Source: Zygaena filipendulae
Taxonomy: Eukaryota > Arthropoda > Insecta > Lepidoptera > Zygaenidae
NCBI GenBank assembly: GCA_907165275.2
Contig: OU015671.1
Location: 8,401,001-8,465,000 of the forward strand
DNA: 64,000 nt
Direction of reading: 5' to 3'
A model generated the notes under the pieces. The model did not search any database, had not been told where the DNA came from, and was given only the letters and a program-made list of their open reading frames with translations. A program made the translations under genes and the position numbers. Below, in pieces: positions 20,976 to 35,500 of the stretch. The stretch's first letter is position 1; every line of letters begins with the position of its first letter.

Positions 20976-21972
20976 TAGGGTTGTTGAGTGTTGATAAGAT
21001 ATCGATTAATCGAAATATCGATATTTATTACCCACTGATAGAAGCAAATAGTTAATTAAAGAGAAATTCAAATATTTACTTAATTCTTATACTTTTTTGG
21101 AAGATATATCGATAGTTAGATAAAAATATAGATATAGACGATCAATATTTTTTTTCAAGAAGTTTTTATTTTTAATTTTTTTCTCGCCAATTATTTAAAA
21201 TACAACATCATCGTAAATTTAATGAAAGCTCTGCATTCTTCCAACTTATTAAAAAACATTATAAATCGAAGTATCAATACTGACTTTCCTTATATAGGGT
21301 ACTTGCATGAAATTTGTAATAAGAAATTGTGTCAATATTTCAAAAATAGAGCCTTAGAAAAGCGTTATCGTGAAAGATTTACTAAAAAAATTTCAATAGT
21401 GTCCAAAATATTCAACTTTTAATTTTTTGAAACGGAACCTCGCAACGAAACACCAATCACAGCTAAGCTTGACAAATGACGTCACTTTTATTTTTTTAGG
21501 AAACATTTACCTCTTTCAGAGAAGGCAAAAGAAACTAAGTGCATACAGTCAACGCATATTTTCCATTTTCTGAAGTTTTATACTTTAAAATGCATCGGTA
21601 AGATTCATTTCGATTCTTTACTGGAACTTTTGGAAGTAAATCGACACAGTTCAACCTTAATTTCGCTTTTGGATATTGAAGTTATCTGTCTGTTTGTGAC
21701 ACATGACCCTCTCAATACGACAGTGATATTTCTATCATAGATTAATAAGGCGTAATTTTGAACTAGTGACGTTATTCCGCGTTTCGGCGGTAAGGTCTAA
21801 AGTAGGAATTTTGAAACGCTCTATTTAATTAATTTATGTATATTTTTTTTTCTTTTTCTTGCTTTGTTTAAGTAGGCCATATATCTTTAAAATAGAAAAA
21901 AATCACACAACACACGCCTATTGATATTTTTAAAAATGTCGATATATCGAAAATCTGATATCAACAGCCCTA
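20976..21972. mobile_element. About 1-kb inverted-repeat element with TAGGGyTGTTGAT ends
   Basis: The left end TAGGGTTGTTGAGTGTTGAT continues into ATCGATTAATCGAAATATCG; the right end, GTCGATATATCGAAAATCTG then ATATCAACAGCCCTA, is its approximate complement. A 66-codon frame inside (21222-21422, KNIINRSINTDFPYIGYLHE) is not recognised and may be chance. No transposase. Confidence 0.6.
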
Positions 21973-22127
21973 GACTGATAAGATGATTTTTTTTTATTTA
22001 AGCTTTGGCAACACGGCCAATGGCCATCAGCACAATATTCTAGGATGTGTTCCGTAAACACTGAGAACAGTGTAAGGTATGTCACTGCAGTAATACTGTT
22101 TAAATGCGAAGCGAAGTGTTGAGAGAG

Positions 22128-22508
22128 GACTTTTGGCGGGATTTTATCAGAGTGGACGTCAGTTTTATTTCTTTGTTTTGCAAATTAGTTTATCGTGATT
22201 AATATTGTGTGAATATGATGGACTTTGCATAATAGTGATCCATTAGTGATGAACAGTGTGCGGAAACAGTGAAATAAGATGAAATAGGGCGTTCGCTAGG
22301 AGGTTTTCGTTTTTCTATACAACTTCCCACAGAGCGTCCTATTAAGGTTCAACTGCAAAGATTTGCTGCCAAAAGTTCCGGTAAAGCCATCAATCATCAA
22401 CATCTCACCAATGCATTTCGATGTAAATAACTTCAGAAGAAGAAATATACCACTGAATTGGCTATATGGACTAAGTTTCCTTCTGCCTTCCCCGAAAGGG
22501 GTAAACTT
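22128..22508 (+). repeat. Unclassified repeat, right copy flanking Tollip
   Basis: A direct copy of 11171-11582 at about 80% identity by eye, with AACAGTGAAATAAGATGAAA and TCACCAATGCATTTCGATGT. It ends with GCCTTCCCCGAAAGGGGTAA. Confidence 0.7.
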
Positions 22509-23498
22509 CACCAAAAAAAAACAAAAACAAATGGCGCCTGAAATTTCAGATATTTTGAGGCAACTCGATCATTCCGTGGCTTGAGGCGCGTTCCGTGGAT
22601 ACGCACGAGTGCACTCGAACGCGTTCGAGCGCGCTCTGTACCCGTTCTGTGGCTTGTTGAAATTTTACTCTGACAGCTGTCAGAGCGTAGTTTCACCCGT
22701 TCCGTGGCTCAGAGTGCAGGAACCAAACAACCATTTCCGAAGCAAGTTCTGCAAGTTAATTTTCACTCTGAAAGCTATGTATTGTTTAAGAAGTATCAAC
22801 GTTTGCGCCAAAAACCGGATTCGTCGAAAAAGAAATCAATCGGAGTTCTTAAGAATAAAGGGGAGGTGTTGTAGTCACAACAAGTTTATAATTGGATGTA
22901 AAACAGTCTTATTCGCAATGTGAGTTGAGAGAAAACAAATGGGGCCTGAAATTTCAAATATTTTGAGGTTATAAAAAACAACTCGATCGTTCTGTGGCTT
23001 GGTTGCAACTCAAACGAGTGAAATTTTAACCGAACAACTACACCAAAACCCACGGAACGCAGGCTGGTTGGCAGTTGGGACTTTGCGTTGTCAAACTTGT
23101 CAAACTCATAAAATTTATAAATTTGTGTCAAAGAAAATACCTTCTACTCTGATTTGTGGGTTCTGTCATCTGTGGGTGGACATCTTTAGACATAAGTCTA
23201 GTTAATTTGTGGTGGACATATGTCTAGCTAGTTAATTTGTGGTGGGTACCTAGGTTTTGCTAAGTTGTAATGTAGAACTACTTAGTCTTTAAATTTTTAC
23301 AAATTTACTGAAATTTCTCAAGAAACGATAACATCTAAAGACGCTTATCTTTTCCCGCTTTCTTTGTTAATAACAATTTTAATAATTGTTTAACATAAAT
23401 GAGCCCGAGAATAGTGAACTTATTGTGTACCTAAATGTTGACTATTTCAAAGTTGGTTGTTTTATCGATTACCATTTGAAATAATTTAAATTCTTGCT

Positions 23499-23522
23499 AT
23501 GGACATCCTAAAAACTCCTAAG
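23499..23522 (+). CDS. Mtmr6: MTMR exon 1, start codon
   Basis: ATG plus seven codons, MDILKTPK, then GTGAGT. Human MTMR6 starts MEHIRTTK, and the next exon begins at the corresponding residue. Short, but the agreement in length, phase and sequence supports it. Confidence 0.8.
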
Positions 23523-26500
23523 GTGAGTAAGAGATTCTTTATTTATTTCATAACTGGCTTCTATTCATAAATTGAACGCTTGAAATCGTGTTCTATTGTT
23601 ACCAAACTGGGCGTCACGTTCAAAGATAATGTGTTTTTTATCAGTAAATGCAGTAGTCAGTAACATAGTACTAACACTTTTGTATAAAATAGTTCTGCAA
23701 TTAACAAACAAGTTGAGTAGACATAAGTAGGTAGTTGGAAACATTGCAATTAGAGTAGCATTCATCCATAGGTTTTGGCTTCAAAGGACAGGGGGTGAAT
23801 ATAATCTATGTAGGTATTCTTTGGCTGTGTGACCTATAAAATCAGAGCTATACCTACTGGTCAGATAAGCAAACTTATCACTTTGTGTAAGTATTGTCGT
23901 TTTGTGTGTTAGATGATTGGTTATAGAAAACAGATTTTATGGTAAAGTAAAAGTAACCTACATAAATAAACAATAGAGCAACTAGATTGAACACTTATCT
24001 CTAGTGGTTTTGTTCTTGTCTGTATAAAGTAATAATTATAATAAAATAATATTCTTGGTAAAAAAAAAAAAACATTTATGAAAACTGAAAAAAATGTTAG
24101 TTAACACAACTAGTTGACCTTAGTAAATTACTATGTATAATTAATCTTTTAATGTTTAATTGTATTGTTGATGCACATTTAGAAGGTCTCAGTTTTGTAA
24201 CTACATTTCAAAACGTTATTGAAATATAAAGGCTAATGGATTTCGTGAATAGATATTATGATTCATTTTATGTATTACTAGCTGTGCCCTGCAGTTTCAC
24301 CTGTGGTTATTTGAGGAAAAAACTCCACAGCGTATGCAATAGAAGCTCTCAAAAGGAATATTTTTAACCGTTTTAGCAACATTTTTTATTACTGCTCTGT
24401 TCCTATTGGTCTTAGTGTGATGATATAGCCTATAGTCTTCCTCGATAAATGAGCTGTCTAACATTGAAATAATTTTTCAAATCGAACCAGTAGTTCCTGA
24501 GATTAGTGCATTTAAGCAAGCTGTTCAGCTTTATAATATTAGTATAGATAAGACATATCATCAGGGATGTAAAACTGTGAATCTACTGCAGGTAGGGAGT
24601 GCGTATCTGCACTACAGATAAGTTTACAGATAGATAGATAGATATTGCTGGATTGGATGTTTACAATAATTAACATATTAAACTGACACATTACTAGGAT
24701 ATTTAAATGTAGTACTTATAGGATAAATTTAGTTCTCATGTGTCTTTATTTTCCTCTTGTGAGTGATAAGTTTACAGGAGAAGGTTAAACTTTATATTTT
24801 TTTATTTTAACAGATCTTGGGCTCATTTTTTATAGAGAGTAATAATTTATCTGTTCTGTGTATTATTATTAATAATAATAATTTATTAACATTTTTTTAA
24901 AATTTATTTATTCATTTTTATAAAGTAAGGAATTTGTAAGATAGTGTGTATAAACTTCCATAAGTTTCTCCTCACACTTGATCATTCAAGTCGGTAGGCA
25001 ACATGACAATGAACAGAGATTGACCAATCTACAGGTGCATCACAACAAAGCCAACACATCTGAGAATCTGAGAAATAAACCATTGACAGGGTAGTTATTT
25101 CTTTCTCAGATACAATATGATAAAGATAGGATATAAATATGTGTTCATTTTAAAAACAAAACAAACTTATGCCTGTAAATACTTGGTTTGTATAGGAACT
25201 CCAAATTCCACAAGCTAGTGTAGTCCAGAAATGAGAACTTGATTTTTTTCATCAAAGTCTTTACAAATATTTTAATACTAAACAGAGAGAGAGAGAGAAA
25301 GATAGACAGAGAGACAGACAGAATCTGCCAGCCTAAAGCATGGTTTAGGCGAAGCCAGTAGCGCTGGCGCCAGTCCTCAGACATGCCTGCGCTGGCCTGG
25401 CCCGTGTCGTTTCGATGACGCCAATGGATTAATTTTATTTCTGGATTATTCTTGTGGTGTGAACACGTTTTACTTTACGGATAAGCGCCAGCGACTGGCG
25501 CGATGCGTCTACACGCGTCGTCACGCTGGCACGGGGGTTGCGGGGCACGCGGGCGGAGGTCACTGGCTTGAAACATAGGCCGGCGCTCTATTTCCGCCAG
25601 CTCTATGGCAGCCAGCACTGGCTTGTCTTGAAAAACTGTTTATACGAGGCCAATAACAAGCCAGCGCTGGACTGGCAGCCAACACTTGTTTCGTCTAAAC
25701 CTTGCGACAGTTTAGAAAAAATAAATAATTGATCAGGAATAGGAAATAAGGTGAATAAATGTTTTTAGCGGCTGTATTGTCATGCTTTCCAGAATAAAAA
25801 TGACCTACGAATAATTTATAATTTATGGAAAAATTATCCCAACGTGACATTGAGTTCCAGAACATTCCTGACCCAGTATAAGCGTGCTTAAATTGTGACA
25901 CAATGTATATGATATGTGCGAATATATGACATATTCCAGGCTACTGCGCCCGATAAATATTCTGAATGGTTACACCTTTGCCAAATGTGTCAGAATACCA
26001 GTTCTGTGCTAAACTCAGTTGCTGAAATTTTCTGTGGAAATGACGCAACGGTCTGGTACCCTAATTTACTTTCAACTCCATTTCATTTCAATACCGATGA
26101 AATAATATTAAACACCATTGTTCCCATTTTTTTTTTCTTTGGATAAAAGTTGTTCGCGGATTTTTTTATCATTTATTTTGTTATCTCTGTTTATTTACGT
26201 TAGTCTTCTTACACACGTGTTAAGGAAAATACGGAAACGTTAGAACTCGCTCTGTCCTTTTCTCGTTGCCTCTGTAATCGATAAGCTGTCTCTTTTTTAC
26301 GCGCATGCTCATTTCTCCAACTCATCCGCCCCATAACAAACTAAAATGGAATGTTTTCGAAGGCGATAAAGTAGAAAACAGTTCGACTGTAATATTAGGG
26401 GATGGTGCGACAGTTGCAATTTGATTGTGGAACTTCAGGGTCGCGATTCACGAATCACGGTGACACTGTTGGGCTGTCGTTGCTAGTCGTCGTCCAAGCG

Positions 26501-29500
26501 CCCTCGAGCGAAGGTCGTCTTCCTGGACAACCCGATAAAATAACAGATTGATGAAATAACAATGATTGTGCCGCACCAACGTTCATGCCGTCACGCCGGA
26601 TTTAATTAGGAAACTTGGTGTACTTAAATCTGATATAAACAGTTTTGTCAATATAAAATTGTTACACAATTTGAGACGCGTCGATAGATTTCCGATCGCG
26701 ATTGTTGTGATAACAGCATTGAGAAACATCCAATTGAGAATAGATTTCATATTAATTGTAAATACAAACAAGTCGAAGATCGATACAATATCGTTATTGA
26801 AATATTTATAAGTTGAGGCATTTTTTTCTGAAGAAATGGCGCTCAGTTCGTTGACTCCATCACATATGCTGGGTGAACTGAGTCGCCTAGCGAGCTGGTT
26901 CAAAGGCGACTGTGTCTCCTCTGAGGAGTATGCGGGTCTTGCTGTTATGGAAAAGGTGAATATACCATAATTCATTAAACAGAACGCTCTCTTATCTTTC
27001 GAAGGATCACTTTACCTGCGCCTTCCTGATAACAAGCGTCGAGAATGAATGATCAACTTTGACCGCAAACTTTTCTTTATTTATGGCACTCCAAAACACC
27101 ACCTCTTCGTCAGAGCGACTTTTGCTGAAGTTAGCTAAGGAATTACTCAACTAGTTGGAACCTAGCAATTTGGTAATACAATAATTAGTTTGTTTGAATA
27201 CACTTAAATAGTTTTGAGATTCTTTTCTATCCAAGTTGATTGTTCAGAGACGGGAGCCAAGTGTCCTATAACACAAGAACTATGTTGCCCTAGTTTAGAT
27301 CGCCTGAAATTACAAATTGTTTACGAGATATTAAGCGTGTTTGAGTACTTATACTTAAAAAAAAATACAATCGAATTAAGAACCACCTCCTTTTTGGGAA
27401 GTCAGTTAAAAAAGATGAGCTGCTGATTTAGCGAACACGAGTTTAGAAGTCAGTGTAAAAAAATAGCGTCTAATAGGGCTAAACGCAATTTTTTTTATCT
27501 CAAATTTTATTGCAATCTGTCTATCTCTGACATTCAGCAATATTTGAAATACTCATCGGCAGGTTAAGGCATGCAAGGACCAGTGTCTCTTCCCATTTTT
27601 TTTCCTAATTTTCCATAGGGTCTTTGGGTACTTTCCTTTTGAGTCTTTCAAATGTAAATGTGTTTTCCATATGGCCCACCGCTATTTGATTTGGATGCAC
27701 ACTTCTCTTTTTGTATTTTGAGGCTAGGGCTAAACGCAAATGGATGGAAAGTTCATAGAATTAACAGTTAATAAGCATTTAGTTCAAATAACCGTAGGAA
27801 AATTTCATCATTTTAAACCAAAAAAAATTGTAAGTAATACCTGTTACTTATAACTTTGGCTTCCACTTTCACATTTATGTTTTTGATGGGATTTTCTTTA
27901 ACTCTATACAATACGCGCATCACGCAAATATTAATGTAGATTTTAACGGACTTTCTGAAGTTTACTTGTAACGTGAAAGTCGAAACAAACATAGACTCTG
28001 GTTTATAGCAATCGGTTCACAGACAGACGAGATTAATTACAATGCATCTAGTAGGTAGGTCTGCTGCTTCTGCTTCTAATAGTAATTTTATAGCATTAAA
28101 ATTTAAAATCCTACAGACTGAAGTTCCTGAATTCAGGGTTGTTGATTGTTATAACTTGTTGATGTGCAACAACTTTGATGTAAATAGGTAACTACTATAC
28201 TATAGATATAACCTGATATAAAACAAAGTATGAGATTACAATCCTGATGAATAAATTGGTAGGCAGGATAGGCTTCCTTCTACGAAAGTTAAATTCGTTT
28301 GCGAATTTGTAAACTTTTCGGGACTTGAATATTTCGCTTATTTGACAAAATAATCAATAGAATGAACAAAATATGATTTAAGGATATTTTAAACAGGGTA
28401 TGATTTGGTTTATTTTTATTTATTTACCAGCTGTGCCTCGCGGTTTTACCCGCGGCAATTACGGAGTTCCCGCGGGAATTCCTGGACAAAAAGTACCCTA
28501 TGTCTCTCTGTACCCCTAGAAACGTGCATGCCAAATTTCATCCAAATCCGTTCGGCCGTTTTTGCTTGATTGAGTAACAAACATCCAAACATCTAAATAT
28601 CCAAACATCCACACTTTCACATTTATAATATTAGTAGGATTTATTTAAGCTTATTGCACAACGGTACAAAAGGCGGACAAAAGGCATTCTCTACCAGTCA
28701 ACCGGTTTCCCCAGGGTATGAGTTTTACCCGCGTTAGTTTCGGAACTCTCGCGGGGCCTTTCTATGTTAATACATAATATACCCTATCTCCTATTTCAAG
28801 ATCCACATTACTCGTAATTGCGAGTTACAACAAATATGTAGCTCTCCTCATCGCGTTAATTCGTCGGTGTTCCCAAGGGAACTCTTTGTTCCGTGATAAA
28901 AAGCATCCCACGACAGTCGGGGATAGGTAGTCTACCTATAGCTATTTTTAGTTTCGGTTCAGTAGTTCCAGAGATTATCCCCTGCATACAAATTTACTAA
29001 CATTATCTCATTGACACAAGTAATAATTCCGGAGTTTCCATAGAAATTCCTGGATAAAGAGTACCGTATGTCCTTCACTGTACCTCTGACAGCGTGTATG
29101 CAAAATGTCATGGTGATCGGTAGAGCCGTTAAAATGTGAAAGCGTAACAAAGAAATAAACTCATTCGCATTTATTAATAGTAAGCATAATATTAGTGTAG
29201 ATGTAACAATTTATTATAATACATAAATCACGCCTTTCAACGGGTTCTATTTTTGGCTAAAAAACTATTCAAAAAAACCTGATACAGTTAATTTTTACCT
29301 AAATCGGCCCCATATAAAAAACTCCGTCGTATATTTTTCGTTGGCCATCCACGCTCACTTGAAAAATTCACCCTGTTTTTATGTTGTAAAAAGAATAGAA
29401 TAAAATAACATAAAATAATAGATACATGAAATACATATATCGCCCATTTAGAATTAAAGTGACCTAACTCAAATATTTTAATTTGTGGGAAATGAGCAGA

Positions 29501-32500
29501 AATGTCTTTAAAAACATGCGTTGGTGAATAAGGTTCAAAGAAAATGATCAGTGTGACTATACTCATAATCCCAGACTCTTTTTCGGCACATGGTTTCAGT
29601 TTTTTTTTTAGTCAATTTAGGCATTATCTTATTATTATCAGCAGTCACAGAAATTTTGAGTTAGGTCGCTTTAATAGTTTTAATTAGATCATCAGTTAGA
29701 AAATAAAACACAATAGACACGTATTTTTTGCTTTTTCAAATTAATGAAAATATACAGACTGATATAAAGCGCATTAAAGTTTAGGGTAGGGCTCGTGACG
29801 TCTTTAAGCCTTTAAGCCCCCATACAAACTGCACCGGATAGTGACGTCGCACAAAATTTTCACTCAATGTATCGCTGTTATTTTTTATTAATCTACAAGG
29901 CGGACTTAAAACAAATGGTCAACTAGCCCATTCTAAAGGTGCGATATAAATGATAGAAGAGATAATATAATGTGATAGAAAAGATATTTATTAGTTACCG
30001 AAATAAATAAGTAAACAATATATAGTCTATATGAGTGAGACGTCGTATAACATCAGCCCTCGACGTGATAGGCTGGCAAGTGGCGGCTTGATCTAGTTAG
30101 ATCCGAACCAGTGATCAGTGAATGAGCGTTAGTAATTTCTTCAGCAAATTTGTTCAGTTGAACGGAATTATTCCGACATTATGGTCTCCCAATTTTAGCC
30201 CTTCCAACCGCTTTGGTGTTTGAATTATCTTGTGTATGTGTATGATTTGGTTTTTAATAAAAAATTGAAATGAATGTCGGAATGAATGAATGCCTTGCAA
30301 TCTTGCAGTGTGCCTCTTTTTGGCAAATAATACACCTCCCCAAAGTTTAATCGTTATCGGATGAATGGTAGATGCAAACGGACAAATAAGATTATACAAA
30401 CATTAATAGAAAATGTACTACGGTCTACGTTACGTTACTTAATGTTTTCGGTGATAGAATTTGCTCTACAATCCAATCAATGAAAATTTTAAACCGTTTA
30501 TTTTCCAAATCTATTCCAGAGATCGATGAGTTCATCTTTTGTTATTTCTTTGGTATTGCTTAGTGCGTGACTTAGTACTATTTATTTAATAGACATCAGT
30601 CTAGATCACGCGAACTCCAATCTCTAAATGTGAATAAAAGTGTGAAGTCACGTTCAAGTTGAACGTAGCTTCAAGCGATTAATTACTTATCTAGACTGCC
30701 CATTATAATATGCATGCATCTGGGTAATTTGTATTAAAGTTTCAGCTATTAGGTACTAGTATAGTATTATAATTATTATCTGTATCTAAGGTAATTTCTA
30801 AACTTTTCGTCCTCGAATCTAATCTATGATTAAATTAGGTACTTCTAACTTTAAAGCTTAGATAAAGCCTCTCTGCTCTAAATTCTAATCCTCCTTAGTA
30901 CTCCTTAGTCAAAATTTATTTTATTTGTCAAGTAGGTATATTTTGTAATTTCTTTGGCATCATAAACACACTAAGTATAATATTTTTTTATCAATACTAA
31001 TTGTAGCGAATGTTGTCTCAGGCTGAGGTCTCTGTTCGCAATTCCGTAAACAAATTCAATTCAATTCGCAATTCCGTTTTCTTGCTTGTAAACATTTAAG
31101 TCAAGGAATTATAATAGGCGTAGAACGGCATACAGCACACGTGGAGTCAGGTACTGTTAATTGATGTCGTCTTCTTAGTAATAAAAAATCCCTTTATCTA
31201 CTTCTTCAATAAGGGTCGTAGTCCAAAAATCCTCTTTGAAAATCCTCACCCAAACGCCAATCCTTCTTTTCTCTGTCAAAAAAAACTTCTCTCTTCTTTC
31301 AATTCCATCTGACGTCCCAAAAAAATAATAATAATAAAAAAGGTTGATATTGTAGCAGAATGCTACATAATGTTATAAAGAGAAAAAGTTTATTTTTAGG
31401 TTTGTACTGGATTCCTTACTTTGGAACTAAGAATTGGTTTTTAATTTATATTTCACTTATATAAACAGTATCCCTACAGTATCCTTGATATGCAAAAACG
31501 TAGGATATTTTGTAACTATAAGAACGCAAAGTTTCCGAGGGAGCCCCGGGATATTTATACGTAGGGCTTGGGATAGGACTATCTATCCCTATACAAAGAG
31601 TTCCTAAGCGAATTTCAAAACACATGGGTGAAACATGGTTAACACAAGCGCCGCTCGCTAAAAAAATCTTTAGAATTAAAGTGACCTAACTCAAAAATTT
31701 ATGGAAAATGAGCAGAAATATTTAACTGTCTTCACAAAACATGCGTTGGTGAATAATATTGTGATCAACGAAAGTGACCGATGTTCCTACTACTTACTAC
31801 CCATGATCCAGTATCTTTTTCGGTACATGTTTTAGAGTTTTTTTAAGTCAATTTATATCAATATCAGCAGTTACAGGAATTTTGAGTTAGATCACTTTAA
31901 TTTTAAAGGTGCGATATTTCATCTATTGATAATGTTTCATGCACTCTGCAGAATTTCAATGTAATAATAATATTATAATAATTGGACGCAGATAAGCAAT
32001 AACATGTTAACCTACAAAATTAAGTTATTGATACAGAACGATTTATTGAGAGTTACAGAACGTTTTTTAATTATATGTTTACTTCATTACATTGTATAAA
32101 TATGTAACATACATAACATATAAATATGTAACATGTTGAACATAGAAAAAGTTGACACAAAATGGCGCTATAGTTTTAAAACACGATTTACTCAAAATTT
32201 CTCCAGTGTGGGTTAACACACTATTGCTTATTCGATTTCTATTTAAATGAAAATATTGACAGGTATTGTTTTTGTGTCGTCAGTGTGACGAAAGGACACG
32301 CCTTAACCCCTACAACGTCACAAACTCACAAACTTTACGTCTCTTTATAATATTAGTAGGTATAGATATATTTTTTAGACTGCAGTAATAGATACTTTAG
32401 TATGTACCTATTTAATTAATTCAACGGCACCAGAACAGGGAGAAAGAATAAACTTACTACGAACAGGTACCTAGAGATTAATGCATAAATAAGAATAACA

Positions 32501-35500
32501 TAAATAAATAATTCGTCTACACGTGCCTAATAGGTACATAATCTATTGTAATTTAGTTGAAGTTGCCCTTACACACAAATCTAGTTTCTTTTGTGTGAAC
32601 AATACATGTAACGTACTTACCAATAATCTAATACATATAAATCACGTGTCACGTTGTTTGTCCGCGATGGACTCCGAAACTACTGAATCGATTGTGATGA
32701 AATTTGGTCACTATGTTGTATTTGGCCCAACTTAAAAGATAGGATAGTTTTTATCCCGGAATTCCCTCGGGAACTGAAGGACATAGAGTACTTTTTTCCC
32801 GCAACCTCCGCGGGACCTCCGAAATTACCGCGGATGAAATCGCGGGGGACAGTTAGTCTAATATATATAAATCACGTGTCACGTTGTTTGTCCGCGATAG
32901 ACTCCGAAACTACTGAACGGATTTTGATAAAATTTTGTAAACATTCATAATATGGTCCAACTTAAAAGATAGGATAGTTTTTATCCCGGAATTCCCTCGG
33001 GAACTGAAGGCCATAGAGTTCTTTTTTCCCGCAACCTCCGCGGGAACTCCGAAATTACCGCGGATGAAATCGCGGGGGACAGCTAGTTATATTATAAATA
33101 ACATAATAATATAGTGAGCTTCGCGTTTACCTTTAGCGAGTTTATCCTGAAAATCGATAAATTTCGGTTAGCGATTGTCTTGAAGCAGCTACGTTATGTT
33201 TTATTAAAAGCTGATCCGCCCGCGGTTTCGCTTGCCTCAATTCGGAATTTCCGCAGGAACTAACCAAATATCAACATTACTGAAATACCTAAATTACTCG
33301 TAATTATACACCAAACAGCTGTTGTCCCCGCGAAAACGTTTTGTTCCTAGCCTCCTATCAGTGATTTAAAAAAAAAAAAATTAAATCATTTTAGTAGTTT
33401 CAGAGATACTAAATACATAGATGTTCCCCTCGAGGGTTCACCGGTTTGAAATTTAGTATTCCCGCGGGAATTCCGAGACCTCCCACGTCTCAACTTTTAC
33501 AAACTGTACCTCTTCATTATTTTAAACGCTTTTTTTGGTCAATACTTTTGGATTCACACTTCTTTGTTCGCGTCACGTGTGGGAGGGTTCCTCTTCTGAA
33601 CTATCAACTAAGAATGGAAAATCGGAAACGCTCACTTCCAACCTTTCTTGGCGAAAGATTATAATAAATTGTTTTCTTATATTACTTATTCTTCTTTTAA
33701 TCTATACTATAATAAAAGAGTAGAACCCGCGATTCTGTACATTGAATATTTTTACCCAAAATTGAGAGGGGTGATAAAAGAAGAGTAACCAAGCCCAAAA
33801 AAAAGTTTTTAAAATTGTTTTCTGTCTGTCTGTCTGTTTGTTCGCGATAATCTCCGCATCTACTGAACCGATCGTCATGCGGTTTTCACAGGTAGATTAA
33901 GCTTAGCCTGAAGCTACATATAGGCTTTGTTTCATTGAAATCGGATGTCGGGAAAAATGTTGTTGTATAAAAACCTTTCATGCGGGTGAAACCGCGGGGC
34001 ACAGCTAGTTACTAATATTATATTTATTATATAGAGGTAAAGTTTGTTTATTTGTGGGTTTGTGAGGTTGTAGGGGGTAATCTCCGAATCCACTGAATCG
34101 ATTTTGAAATTTTTTTCACGTATAGGAAGCTACAGTGATCCTGAGTGACATCTAGGGTACTTTTATCCCGGAATTACCGCGGGTGTCACCGCGGGGGACA
34201 GTTAGTACCTATAGTATAAAACGAAATCGCTATCCACGTCTGTCTGTAGTTCTTCTAAAATAGTTACGCAACGAAATTTTATGCGGTTCACTATACATAT
34301 AGTAATAATAATAATATGATAATGTAGTATGTATACAGAATTTCTTCCGGAAGGTTCATGTATGTACCCAAGGAATTTCGAAATACACACGGGGGAAGCC
34401 GCGTGAACATGCTATTAATTACATGATAAATAATGTAATGCTTAAAGATCGCAATAATAAAAATTATGAAATGACCTCGCAAGTTAATGGGCCACCATCG
34501 ATTCTTCTTTTTCTTCGTACCTAGTTTATGACTTCGGGTACCTATTTACAAATTAAGATTAACATCATGACATATAAGCTATATTTGTGTAAAAAATAAA
34601 TATTACATCTGTTGTTTCCAGAGGCTCATTTATGTAAAAAAAAAACCACTCAATGCGATTAACGCTACTTTAAAAACAGTTCCGAATTTTCGGAAGGCTC
34701 TTCGAAGATACGAAACGTAGCCGAAAATACATTGCGATTCTCTGTGCCATTATTTGCGTCACAAGAGAATTGTGTAGGTACCTACCGGAATCCCGGGAAA
34801 AACTTTATCTAATTCCAGTGCACTGGATGCTCGCTTGGAGTATCTACTCTCGTGGAACGGGGTCAGACGTGGGAAATTGGAACGTAACATGACAGCACTT
34901 AGGTATAGTAATGAGTATGAGCACCGAGTATTTTTTTTTTAAATTCTGAACAGAACCTCTGGGTTCATATTTTCTTATATGTTACTAGCTGTTCCCCAGC
35001 GATTTCATCTGTGACATTTTAGGACTCCCTCGTAACGGTAACTTTAAAAAGTACCTATTTCAATTTGCATGACATTCAGGAAAACCACGGGGGAAACTAT
35101 ATAGCTTCTTTCTGAAAGAATAGGTATGTTTTTTTTAATGTCATAGGGGGCAAACGGGCATCAAGTGATACACCTGATGGTAAGTGATTACCGCCGCCCA
35201 TAGACATCTGCAATACCAGAAGGCATGCAGGTGCGTTGCCGACCTGGAATGGGGATGGGATTATAGTGTGTACGTGTAGGTATATGTCACCCTGTAATTA
35301 TAAAAGCCTTTAGTTTATAAGGTTTTAGAATTATACACGTACCTACACTACTTTAATTTATCAAATGGGAATGAGGGTACCGACTAAATAACAGTGTTGC
35401 CATGACATAATGCTAGAATTCCCTCAAATAAGGAACGACTTAATAGAAAACATGACATTCATAACTTTCTACAACTGATTACGGACTCCAATCTTCCGAC

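Larger units (their letters stand above)
20823..23498. other. Divergent intergenic spacer, mostly mobile-element DNA
   Basis: 2,676 bp between the two start codons. Unique-looking DNA near each gene (20823-20975 and 23230-23498) probably carries the promoters. The phrase CTAGTTAATTTGTGGT occurs at 20949-20964 and twice near 23196-23244. In between lie a 1-kb inverted-repeat element (20976-21972), the 22128 repeat, and two related segments near 22528-22590 and 22938-23005. Confidence 0.6.
23523..26835 (+). other. Intron 1, first part
   Basis: AT-rich, with an AGCTGTG-type repeat at 24282-24548, a GC-rich inverted-repeat element at 25342-25701, and a single-copy-looking stretch (26200-26835) that leads into the possible alternative first exon. 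No other coding signal. Confidence 0.5.

Noticed and set aside
21222..21422. 66-codon frame inside the 1-kb inverted-repeat element
   Set aside because: It is lysine/asparagine-rich in AT-rich DNA and lacks any transposase motif; I could not support it as a gene.
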